DNA from: Haplomitrium mnioides
Lineage: Eukaryota > Marchantiophyta > Haplomitriopsida > Calobryales
Direction: 5' to 3'
NCBI GenBank assembly: GCA_049999725.1
Contig: JBNGIS010021653.1
Location: forward strand, 1 to 24,420
Length of the DNA stretch: 24,420 nucleotides
Every line of letters begins with the position of its first letter. Within the stretch, counting starts at the first letter, position 1. A program made the position numbers and the translations under genes. Below are positions 9,669-18,019 of the stretch, piece after piece. A model generated the notes under the pieces. It worked only from the letters and a program-made list of their open reading frames with translations. It made no database searches and had not been told where the DNA came from.

Positions 9669-12556
9669 CTGGCTATAATTCACAATTCAATCTCTCCTGC
9701 TACCCTCACCCATACATTCACTCTCTACCTCTCAACCTCTCTACCTCTCTATGCCAACAACCAAAAGAAAACAAGGCACATTGCCCTTACAACATTTCTC
9801 CCTCCTTTCGTTGGTTCATTCTGTTGCCCTCGCGATGCTGCCTCTCCTTCCTCCTTCGTGCACTTCCGTTGTTTCTTGCGCGGCTTTGGCCTAGTCTTGA
9901 TCCTGTTTTGGGTGCCTTGTTGCAGTTGAACAAGGAGCATGCCCTTGCGCTTTGGTCTTTTTTCGCTTCGGGCTTCGGTTTGCTCTTCCTTTCTGCTTTT
10001 GCTCTTTTCTCTTGTGGCGATTTGCTCCAGTCTGGGTCAAGGTTCGACCCTTCCATCCTTGGAGGCTTCTGGGTGTTCTTGTGGCAGCTTTCTCACGCAC
10101 TTCTGTTCGTGGTGCCTGGTTGTGTTGGTTGTTTCTCTACAAGTGCCCCTTGCGCCTTCTGACCTCTTCCATCCTCTGCTGATTGCTTCTCTGGGTGTGG
10201 GCCCACAACGGTGCTTCATCAATGCGCGGCGCAGCTCTCATCTTGCCTCCATGTTCTTTTGTAGGTGAAGGAGGAGCATGCTTGCCCTCCATGGTGATTC
10301 CTCTCTCCCCTGCTCTTGAGGCTTCTTCCCTTTTCTGCTCTGTGCTATCTCCTTAGCAAGATTTGTGAGGTGAGAGCCCAACCTTCCTGGCTCTCTGGCT
10401 TTGGGTCTTGGTAGCAGTGGCCTAGTTCCTGGGATGTGGGTGCTTGTGGCTCTTCTGCGCTACCTTGCTCCTCTTTGCCTTTCGCGAGTTACTCTTGACC
10501 CCTTGGTGCGGATCTGGCTGGTGCGGTTTTGACCCGGCTTGTGGCCTCCTTGTTCACCCGACTCTGTTTCTTAGGACCAACTTGTTAACAACGTCCTCAT
10601 TCATGCGCCGCCCACTACATTAGCTACATTTGCCTTTGAGCGTTTCTAGCAACGGCACCCTTGCCCTGTCGATGCGCAATGTGGTGGATCAAAAAGGCTC
10701 TGTCTCCTCCTCTTCTAGTTCTTTTGGCCCTTATTTGCTTTGGAGGTTCATTCCTTTTTCAGGGGTCGCATCCTTATCTACGCATGCATCTCACCTTCTC
10801 CTAGGTTCTTGCTTCATCCAGTTTCTGCTTCCCTTTCTTTGGCGATCACAGGATGTGCTCAGCTAGTCCGGGGTTCCCTTGCTTTGCAAGTTTTTCAAGC
10901 CGGCCTCAAGGACCTATTGCGCCTTTGTCATTGGCCACGATAGCCAGTAGGTACGGAGTGCTCATCTTGTGATATGGCTGAACAAACCTTCACTTAGCAT
11001 TTGACCTTAGATTTTGTCTTAGAAGCTGATCGATTTGCTTTCTGCACTTTGTTGCTATTTCTAGGCCAGGCTTGTGACGCAATGCTAAGCTCTTTGAGAA
11101 GGTCAAGGTTTGCTTATTGTGGTTGACAGGTTGATCTCTGCTCCTTGAGGCTATTCCAGGTCAGGGCTTCTATTTGCAGTGGTGGTGCCAATTTCCCCTA
11201 TTCCGTTGGTCTGATCTATGTGCCACATCCGAGCTACTATCGGGGGTCCTCGATTTGTCGTGTTTCATCTACTCGCGTGTGCTAACCCCCCCGTTTTGTC
11301 ATGTGCAGGTCTACCTCTGAGTGAGTGTGGGCGCTTCCCTTGCTTTCACCCCTTCTTCCATCCTGGTCGAAAATTGCCTTTCTGGTTCCGGCGTCCTCGT
11401 GGTGGTGTGCATTTCTAGGTTCCTCCCTGGCCGTGCTGATCGGCTTTGCTTCTCTGTTTTGTGCCCCAGTTTACCTTGCCGGAGCTTGGGATTTAGCTAT
11501 CGGCGGCGACTCTCCGGTCTGCCTTGTTGTGACCCTTTGTTAATATTCATACTTACTTAATAAAGGGCCCTAGTTCGTCCCATACCACTTCTTCCCCACT
11601 TCTTATTAGAACCTCTTAGAGATAGTCTTGTTGCAGTCTTAGTTATTGAAAGTAATTTAGAAGGAAGGAAAAATGAAAGGCGAAATTCCAAGGCAAGGGA
11701 AAAAGAAAGAGAAGAGGGAAAAGGGAAAGCGTTGGAAAAGATATCCCATAAGGAAAACGGCAATAGTGGTTGGGAGAGTGATGAGGAAGGAAATCAAGGA
11801 AAACAAGACAAGAAGAAAAATGAAAAAAGATGGAAGGAATGAAGGAATCAGCCATTAAAGGTAAAATCAAAAAAAGAAAGCAAAAAGTGGTAGGAGTCAA
11901 CAAAAGCACCTATCGTGCTTTCTCTTGCTTTGTTTCTTCCCCCTCCAAAGATGTCCTCCTTGCGTCAAAATAGCAATTGTCATTGCTTTGGCAAAGCAGA
12001 CGGTGCTCCTATAGTCGCTATTGCTTCCACCATCACTTATTTTTGTCCTATCTGCTATATTGGTGCGTAGCCCCTTCCATCATTGTCACCGTCGTTTGCT
12101 TCTCTCTTTTGTTTCTCCATGTTCTTTTCATTCTTAAAAAATTAAATTAAACCTTCTTAAAAAAGAACCTTTTTATTATGTTTAATTTTCATCACATATC
12201 TACTATAATTTTTTCCCAAACCCTCTTATCCATGCTCCACCATGTTGATGTTCTCCTTGATCAGTCACTGTATATCCCCTTCCGCTCCACTTGCACCTCT
12301 CTGAACTCCTATGGGGTGTTTTATCCCTATGGTGTCTGAGAATGTTGCCTCATTGCCTCTTGGATCTCCTATTCCCGCGTCATACTCCACCTTAAGTCCC
12401 ATCCTTGGTGCCACTCCTCATGTCCCCTCTGTTATCTTCCATTGATTGTAAGATAAATCCCAAGACCTATTAATTCAACTCTACAGTGGACAAATCAATG
12501 CGCATACCCAAACATTTTCAAAATTTCAACACAACCTTATTCCCAACCAATTGACA
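9669..12556 (-). repeat. 5' LTR (right copy) of the gypsy element
   Basis: It starts TGGCTATAATT and ends TTGACA on the plus strand, like the left copy, and aligns with 531-643 plus ~2198-4967. It is 2.9 kb against 4.4 kb for the left copy. It carries a ~107-bp stretch (10355-10462) missing from the left LTR and lacks the 89-bp duplication. No standard tRNA-Met primer-binding site follows it on the minus strand, which reads GCAAGGTGTCTAGAG. Open frames inside it (for example 9608-10162) are chance readings. Confidence 0.88.
10355..10462. other. ~107-bp segment present only in the right LTR
   Basis: The left LTR reads CTCTGTGCTGTCCCTTGCTCC without interruption. The right LTR has about 107 extra bases between CTCTGTGCTATCTCCTTA and CTTGCTCC. 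Insertion here or deletion there cannot be separated. Confidence 0.75.
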
Positions 12557-13144
12557 AATAGCTACTATGATTAGGCTGTTTAAATCATGAAATTTTTTTG
12601 TTTTTGCAAGAAAAAAATAACTTCTTAAAGTTCAAAACAATGAAAACACGAGAGTTTTTTCCCTATAAATTATCAAGAGGTTTTTTACTTGATTTTTGGT
12701 GCTCTCAACAAGCTTGTTATTTCAACATGAAATAGTTGCATGCAAAGTTTGATGAGATTCTTAGTTCTATGTGAGAACGTTTAAAATGTCCAATTGAATC
12801 AACATAATACAACTTGTATTTTTTTCGTATAAACTTGAAATTAGATTAAAAATATTCCAATGCCAAAATTTTCCAAAAATCATAAAAATTAAATAATGTT
12901 GAACTAAAATTTGTAGTATATACTTTATGGGTGTAAAAATATAATGCCATTGCAAACTATTTATTTGAAAATAAATAGAAAACATAGAGAAGAGCCCAAA
13001 TGCGCATAGAGTTTGGGGTGTTGGTTTGGAGTCCAAAGACTCACAAGCTTCATAAACCAAACCTTGCAAGGGCTTTCGAACTCTACTTCAAAGTACATGA
13101 AGAAGTAGGCTTCAAGTTACCCTTCGAAGTTCATCTACACATAG
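12557..13144. other. AT-rich intergenic DNA
   Basis: Nothing recognisable. A ~100-codon open frame on the minus strand (12767-13069) has low-complexity, AT-driven composition and no motif, so it is not called as a gene. From about 13080 degenerate short repeats begin. Confidence 0.6.
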
Positions 13145-13580
13145 GTGTCAGTAGTCAAAGTGGGTAAAGGCTTGAGTAGTCCAAGTAAGTAGAGTTTTTT
13201 GTAGTCATATTACATAAGAGCATGAGAAGTTCAAGTGTGCATCTGGTTCAATTGTCAAAATGGGTAACGGTTTGAGTAATCAAAGTGCATAGAGGGTTCA
13301 GAGTTCTATATCAAATTCAAAGCGCGCAAAGGGGTTTGGTAGTCAAGGTGCGATGGTCTTCAACAATCTCGGTACATGGGGTTAATTATTTCAAATGTAT
13401 AAAGACTTCATTAGGCCTTGCATGCTTGGGGTTCTGAGTTGTCCCTTAAAGTCCATGTGCACATATGGTTCAATAGTCTAGAACCGCAATGGCTTTAGAA
13501 GTCTATGATCATAGAGGGGTGACTAGTCCAAGGCAAAGTGGCTTTAGTAGTCCATGCGTGCACATGGTTTTGAGTTCCGG
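13145..13580. repeat. Degenerate short repeats upstream of the pseudogene
   Basis: Loose, irregularly spaced copies of a motif like AGTCCAAGTGCGTAAAGGCTT recur (for example near 13160, 13260 and 13340). Near 13550 this becomes AGTCCATGCGTGCACATGG, clearly related to the palindromic minisatellite in the gene's introns. Periodicity is poor. Confidence 0.6.
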
Positions 13581-13734
13581 ATGAGAGTCTATGTATGGAA
13601 AGAAAAAGAAACTTGAAAGATGAAAACGAGCAATGCTTTATATACTAACTTTTTTTTTTGCACAAAGTGAACCTATGTGTCAAAAGCTCAACAAATAAAT
13701 TTTTGGCAGGAAAAAATGTTTTTTGACATTTAGC

Positions 13735-13742
13735 TATAAAAG
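13735..13742 (+). promoter_or_regulatory. TATA box of the ParB-methyltransferase pseudogene
   Basis: TATAAAAG within CTATAAAAGGAG lies 185 bp upstream of the ATG at 13920, allowing a 5' leader of about 150 bases. It matches the plant TATA consensus well and sits in an otherwise T-rich region. Inferred from sequence and position only. Confidence 0.6.
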
Positions 13743-13919
13743 GAGCGCTGCTGGAAAGTTTCTTTCCATTGTCACGAGTTCAATTTTTGGTTTTCATTTT
13801 TTTATTATTGTTTTTTCTCATTTACTCAGTTTTCTGCCATTTCCATCCCTTAGTGATTCCCCATTTTTTCTTCATTACATTTTTCACCTTCAAAAACATC
13901 ATTTTTTTCTATCTTGACA

Positions 13920-14279
13920 ATGGTCTCTCAAAGAAATGTTTCCGGCCCTCTCAAACCGAAGCCTTATAGGTATTTAAATGTTATCAAGGCTCTAGAGCCT
14001 GCAAGATTGGAGTGGAAATGGTTAGTCAATTATTGTTTGTTGAGAGACCCAGATCATCATCTTTACCTTTTTGCAGGTGAAGGTGAAAAATTCAATTTGG
14101 GTCTAGTGGTCCAAATTACAATGATCCGAGAAGGAAAGAAGGCCAACATTGGGTTGCTTGTGCATGCCCAATACTCAATAGCGTTGTATTCTGCAAATCG
14201 AAAGTGATTTGATTTCTCAGAATATAAGGAAAGAGATTTATTTGCGGCAAATCTTCAGGCGTTAAGGAAAGATGGAAAG
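13920..14279 (+). pseudogene. Exon 1: unrecognised N-terminal domain
   Basis: 120 codons from ATG 13920 to a clean donor (AAAG/GTAAG, GT at 14280), ending in phase 0. The one interruption is TGA at 14205, after which the same frame continues for 24 sensible codons to the donor; CGA-to-TGA would explain it. Readable stretches include LRDPDHHLYLF, EGEKFNLGLVVQITM and KKANIGLLVHAQYSIA. I do not recognise the family. The conserved-looking hydrophobic/aromatic pattern suggests a folded domain rather than chance. Confidence 0.7.
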
Positions 14280-14773
14280 GTAAGTTCCAAAATCTTTTTT
14301 CTTATGTTCCTTTTTAATTACTTAGCTGTAGCTCTTAGGATGTCCATGCGAGCATGGACTTTGAAGTCTATGCAAGCATGGACTCTGAGGTCCATGCGCG
14401 CTTGGACTCTAAAGTCCATGCGCGCCTGGACTCTGAAGTCCTCGCGCGCCTTGACTCTGAAGTCCATGCACGCATGGACGCTGAAGTCCATACGCCCATG
14501 GACCCTGAGGTCCAAGCGGGGCTGGACTGTGAAGTCCATGCGCGTATGGACTCTAAGGTTCCTGCGCACATGGACTTCAAATTCTTTGGCGCATGGACTT
14601 CAAGGTCCAAGCGCACAAGAACTTTAGAGAATGTGCGAGCCTGGACTTCATAGTCCATGCGCGCATGGACTTATTTGTTCAGTGCACGCTTGTTCTTTTT
14701 TTAAGTTCTTGCTTGTCTACTTGTCAGGTCATTATTTTCACTAATGCCAAATTCTTTTCTTTCTTATTTTCAG
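14280..14773 (+). other. Intron 1, carrying the palindromic minisatellite
   Basis: It starts GTAAGT and ends TTTCTTATTTTCAG, good plant splice sites. Most of it is the 24-bp repeat array at 14342-14672. Confidence 0.7.
14342..14672. repeat. 24-bp palindromic minisatellite in intron 1, about 14 copies
   Basis: The consensus unit is near GTCCATGCGCGCATGGAC plus CTCTGA. The 18-bp core is self-complementary, and a perfect copy occurs at 14653-14670. Because 24 is a multiple of three, 8-residue repeat open frames appear on both strands (for example MDSEVHAR). These are by-products of the array, not evidence of a protein. Copies differ from each other at several positions. Confidence 0.92.
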
Positions 14774-16248
14774 TTCACTTAGTATTTGGCGGATTTCATT
14801 GATTCGTACAATGATACAAAGCGGATTGAGCGAGACTTTATCAAGTTCGTGATTCAAATCAAAATTCTAAAGCCCAATCAGGGCGTCAACATTCAACATC
14901 TTGTACCACATCCGAGTGCGGAAACATTCTCGACTCACACAACAAGGACTTCTTCACAGAAGAAGAGAAAGGAGCCGAAGTCAAGTGAGGCTCAAAAGAA
15001 AAAAAACCGGCACTGAAAAAAAAGAAACCTGCACTAGCACCTGTCATTGAGGAGGAGACAGCCTCCTCAGAATCTACAGCAAAGTCAACTTCATCTGCGC
15101 CCTCGTCTCTATCAGTAAGCAGCTTGGGGTAGGACTCGGAGCAAGAGCCAAAGCCAGTTCAAGCTCTTATGTCGAGAGCGAAGAGGCAATCCCACAAGGG
15201 GTTGCATACATTTCAAGAAAGAGAGCAGGTAGATCCTGAAACAGCTTTTGAGGAGGATAAAAACAAGATTAGGGAGCCTGCAATCCAGCGCTACAGAGTC
15301 CGTGAGAAGGCTATTACAGTCAGGCTAGAAAACCTTAATTTGCCCAAGCCTGGAATGGACAATTGGGGTCCATTCTAAATTAGAAGATTGAACGAGGATT
15401 TTGTGGAGCTTCTAGCGCAAAGAATGTTGACCAATAAGTACGTGCATTCTTTCTTCATCGTAGTTGTAGACCCGAAGTGTGGTCTCAAAGACAAGTCAGA
15501 GTTTGACATCAGGAACCTTGACAAGTACTGTTACAAGATTGCATGAGGCAATCACAGTGCTGTAGTAAGGCAGCTACTGATTACAAAATATGGAGTGAAG
15601 AATCTTGCTCTATTGCTCTGTAACTGTTATGTGTATGTGGGCCTGACACCACCAAAGGCCTGCATTTTTGCAATGGATGACAATTACGACTAGAGATACA
15701 GGCTTGAGATGACCTCTATTCAAAAGGTCAAGTATTGGTATTAGCGATTTGTGGAAAGTGGGATGGTTTCATCCCAAAAATTGAAAAGGGAGCTAGTGAT
15801 GGAAACCCTGGAGATCAAACCAAAGTCTACACTTGAGAAGACCGTGACTTCTCAAGACAATTGGTTTCAGCTAGTATTCAGAAGTGGAGAGCTCTAGGAG
15901 TTACAACAGAGCATTTTTTCAATGTGGGAGAAAAACATTGTGAAAGGCTAGAAGCCTAAGGCCAAAGGATCTCTCAAGATGGAAGATATGAAGTGGACAC
16001 CTTGGAGGTCTCTTCAAGGTCTTCCAAATGAAGTGAAGATTTCAGTTTTAAAGCTGGTGGAAGCCAGAGAGCTTTCAATAGACGAGATGTCTTGGGAGGC
16101 GGAGAGACACAAAGTTTTGGCCACAATGGTGAAGAGTTTCTGTTCGGAGGTTTATTATAGTTCTTGGGAAGAGGCAAGAGAGGAGTACCTTCTTCACATA
16201 GAAGAGTCGAAGATGGCATCTTTTTATTCAAGCTTTGAGAAGCTTATG
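14774..16248 (+). pseudogene. Exon 2: Lys/Ser linker and ParB-like segment
   Basis: It runs from acceptor TTTTCAG to donor ATG/GTAATT. The first part continues the exon 1 domain (DFIDSYNDTKRIERDFIKF). A basic linker follows (SSQKKRKEPKSSE), then a frame change at the A-run 15001-15006 and a Ser/Glu-rich stretch. From about 15340 to 15760 the reading resembles a ParB N-terminal domain: IRRLNEDFVELLAQRML, HSFFIVVVDP, then GNHSAVVRQLL at 15547 (like the GxHRxxA box), CYVYVGLTP, and MTSIQKVKYWY. The remaining ~160 codons are helical-looking and unassigned. Eight in-frame stops interrupt a single, otherwise continuous frame. Confidence 0.68.
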
Positions 16249-16620
16249 GTAATTCCTTTCTTTGGAACTTTATTTAATTATTTGTATTTGCATTTAATAT
16301 TTTTAAAATTTTTGTTGTTTTTTAGAAACTTACGGTCCAAGCGCTCTTGGATATCGAAGTCCATGCTTGCATGAATTTTGATGTCTAAGCATGCTTAGAT
16401 TTCAAAGTCCATACACGCTTGGACTTCGAATTCCATGCGCGCTTGGACTTCAAAGTCCATGTCGGCATGGACTTTGAAGTCTAAACGTGCTTAGACATTG
16501 AAGTCCATACTCACATAGACATTGATGTCCAAGCACGCATGGACTTAAAATGTTTTAGGGTCCAAACCTTTCAATGTTTTTATCACTCTCTAATGTTTTT
16601 GTTTTGATTTTTTTTGCAAG
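16249..16620 (+). other. Intron 2, carrying a second block of the minisatellite
   Basis: It starts GTAATT and ends TTTTTTTTGCAAG. The body holds the repeat block at 16335-16546. Splice phase across this intron does not match the exon 3 frame, probably through a small indel after decay. Confidence 0.6.
16335..16546. repeat. 24-bp palindromic minisatellite in intron 2, about 9 copies
   Basis: Same unit as in intron 1 but more diverged, with forms such as AAGTCCATACACGCTTGGAC and AAGTCTAAACGTGCTTAGAC. Each retains a dyad: GTCCA/TGGAC or GTCTA/TAGAC. Compensating changes on both arms (TCTA with TAGA) suggest that the palindrome itself is maintained or copied. Confidence 0.88.
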
Positions 16621-17118
16621 GGGACAAAACATTTAAGCGGCAGCTAGCAAAGAAACTAACAGCATCTGCAAAATGAAGGAATAAATCTGGGGTCGAGGAA
16701 GCTCCTGCCAAAAGGCCAGAGAGTGGAAAACACGACAACAAAGTGGTGTTGCATCTCTCACATCAGAAGGAGTTGTGAGAGATTAAGAAGAAGACTTAAT
16801 GTCTTATGTCAATGGTCTCAACATGGCATTTTATCAAGTTCACGAGGAGGTCAACGCTCGACAATTGAAGGGCCTTGTGAAACCTTGGTGTTTCACTTTG
16901 GCTATTGCTAATATTCCTTACAGGTATAACCTAAAGGAATGCAAGCATGATGACTTGGAACCATTTTCAAAAGATGACATTTTTTATATGGTATCATCTT
17001 TTGCGGTAGTAACAACTTCGGAGTTTTGGGCTTTTGTTATCATTCATTCTTCATAGCAGTTTGGCATCGTCGAGGATGCCCTTTCTGAAGTCTGTTGTGC
17101 AATTGATCACGATATCTG
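16621..17118 (+). pseudogene. Exon 3: methyltransferase catalytic-type region
   Basis: It reads DKTFKRQLAKKLTASAK, a TGA (16674), and a frame change near 16785. It continues SYVNGLNMAFYQVHEEV and LVKPWCFTLAIANIPYRYNL, then HDDLEPFSKDDIFYMVSSF. NIPY (16910-16921) sits where beta-class methyltransferases carry the (D/N/S)PPY catalytic box, with Ile in place of the first Pro. It ends at donor CTG/GTGAGT in phase 2, which joins exon 4 to give Trp. The downstream copy (18796 on) shares the same segments, so this is real ancestral coding sequence. Confidence 0.7.
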
Positions 17119-17206
17119 GTGAGTTGTTCTTTAATTTTTTTTTATTTCTCTGCTTTTTATTTCTCTTGCATTTTTGTTACAATGTTTGATTTGATTGTTT
17201 CTGTAG
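17119..17206 (+). other. Intron 3
   Basis: 88 bp, GTGAGTTGTTC to a pyrimidine-rich TTGTTTCTGTAG, with consistent phase on both sides. An equivalent T-rich intron precedes the matching exon in the second copy (acceptor CTATTGTAG at 19450). Confidence 0.75.
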
Positions 17207-17825
17207 GGACAAAAGTAATATACATCATTCTGGTGGTCCCAGAATCGCACATGCCCACGAGTATTGGACGGTGGGCTATTGGACAAATGAAGGAAATAGG
17301 AGCATGCGCCTTTTCAATTTGCAGCCTTCTTCTGCGACCGGACTTCTTTGGCAGATTATGCAAAGTGTTTTTAGCTGCGCTACAGTTTTGGCAAAGCTTA
17401 AACATTCATGAGATGATGCTCTTGTGAATGTTTATCAGAAGCCGTAGGCTCTCTACAATTTTTTTATTGAACATTTATCAACAGAGCAAGATTGGATCCT
17501 TGATCTTTGCTCTAGGTCTGGCACATGCCTTGTATGTGCTCTAAAACTGATGCAAAATTGCATTGCCATGGAATATGATAGACGTCAGTCTATTTATATT
17601 CCTCAAAGGGTTTTGGAGATGGCTTCTTTGCCATCCGATGTGATTGAGTCACAGATAGTTTTTGCTTACCACAAGGAACCTATTCCTCTTGGTACTGTAG
17701 GTGCTTCTGGTGACTCTGTTGTAATATCGGGGACAAGAAAGTCTCGACAAGATTCTCTAGCGGTTGCAGATGCTCAGCCTATAGATTTAGATGAGACAGT
17801 TCCTCCCGAAGAGGATAGAGTCTGA
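17207..17825 (+). pseudogene. Exon 4: methyltransferase AdoMet-binding region and C-terminus
   Basis: It reads DKSNIHHSGGPRIAHAHEYW and VGYWTNEG (possible target-recognition part), then VNVYQKP, a TAG (17445) and ALYNFFIEHLS. Next comes DWILDLCSRSGTCLVCALKL at 17490-17549 and NCIAMEYDRRQSIYIPQRV. The order 'KP..L...I...S...D.VLD.F.GSGT..VAAL.L.R..IG.E.D..' is the usual C-terminal half of PF01555 methyltransferases, so this is the strongest domain evidence in the gene. The first Gly of the AdoMet box is Arg (codon 17514). It ends with an acidic tail and TGA at 17823. Confidence 0.75.
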
Positions 17826-17852
17826 TGACCTCTTTGTGCACTTTGCATCAAT

Positions 17853-17858
17853 AATAAA
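17853..17858 (+). terminator. Polyadenylation signal AATAAA
   Basis: AATAAA lies 28 bases after the TGA stop, followed by a T-rich stretch. The position is suitable for 3'-end formation of the pseudogene transcript. Confidence 0.55.
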
Positions 17859-18019
17859 ATTTAATTTTTCTAAATCTTTCTTTGCCAAAGTTTCATCTTG
17901 TTGCTCTTTCAATCTATTTCAAGTCTTTTCATCACGATTCAGTTTATTGCACTTAAGAATAAGTTGACCCAATTGATAGTCTAAGAATGGGTTGAACTCA
18001 ATTACTAATCTAAGAATGA
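17859..18019. other. Spacer after the pseudogene
   Basis: AT-rich sequence between the polyadenylation signal and the next repeat block. It has two loose copies of a GAATGGTTGAACTCAATT-like phrase and nothing else recognisable. Confidence 0.5.

Larger units (their letters stand above)
531..12556 (-). mobile_element. Degenerate Ty3/gypsy LTR retrotransposon with very long LTRs
   Basis: Two long direct repeats (531-4967 and 9669-12556) flank a 4.7-kb core. On the minus strand the core reads gag zinc knuckles, protease, reverse transcriptase, RNase H, integrase; this RT-RH-IN order defines Ty3/gypsy. Both repeats start TGGCTATAATT and end TGACA on the plus strand, giving TG...CA ends. A purine tract lies just inside the 3' LTR. 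Every domain carries stops or frameshifts, and no chromodomain is visible. The motifs resemble Tat/Athila-type plant elements, which is an inference from memory. The capsid part of gag and any primer-binding site are absent, and no exact target-site duplication was found. The element is old and cannot encode its own transposition. Confidence 0.9.
13920..17825 (+). pseudogene. Four-exon pseudogene: N-terminal domain, ParB-like segment and N6/N4-type DNA methyltransferase
   Basis: Proposed exons are 13920-14279, 14774-16248, 16621-17118 and 17207-17825, about 980 codons. The ATG has a good context (ACAATGG). Exon 1 encodes an unrecognised domain. Exon 2 encodes a Lys/Ser-rich linker and then a segment like the ParB N-terminal domain. 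Exons 3-4 encode a methyltransferase of beta-class order: catalytic-type NIPY first, then YQKP..L, then DWILDLCSRSGT, which resembles the AdoMet-binding D.F.GSGT box of PF01555. In that family the enzyme methylates adenine N6 or cytosine N4 in DNA. Nonsense codons (14205, 14780, 15130, 15376, 15544, 15691, 15742, 15895, 15949, 16674, 17409, 17445) and frameshifts near 15001 and 16785 show it is dead as written. Exon 2/3 phase does not match cleanly. The fusion call is an inference from motifs. Confidence 0.72.

Noticed and set aside
9608-10162. 184-codon plus-strand open frame
   Set aside because: It crosses from gag antisense sequence into the LTR and has no recognisable motif.
526-12561. 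Target-site duplication around the gypsy element
   Set aside because: The bases just outside the LTRs (AGAGA on the left, AATAG on the right) do not match, so no duplication is claimed.
12767-13069. 100-codon minus-strand open frame
   Set aside because: AT-rich chance reading with no motif, promoter or neighbour support.
14304-14658. Open frames on both strands encoding an 8-residue repeat
   Set aside because: They follow from a 24-bp tandem repeat with no stop in several frames. The array lies in intron 1 between good splice sites, so no protein is supported.
14342-14672. CRISPR-like array
   Set aside because: The repeats are contiguous 24-bp units with no unique spacers, and there are no cas genes; the surroundings are eukaryotic.
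14780-15951. Stop-codon reassignment as an explanation for the many in-frame TAG codons
   Set aside because: The adjacent retroelement shows the same transition pattern, frameshifts also occur, and land-plant nuclei use the standard code. Ordinary pseudogene decay is enough.
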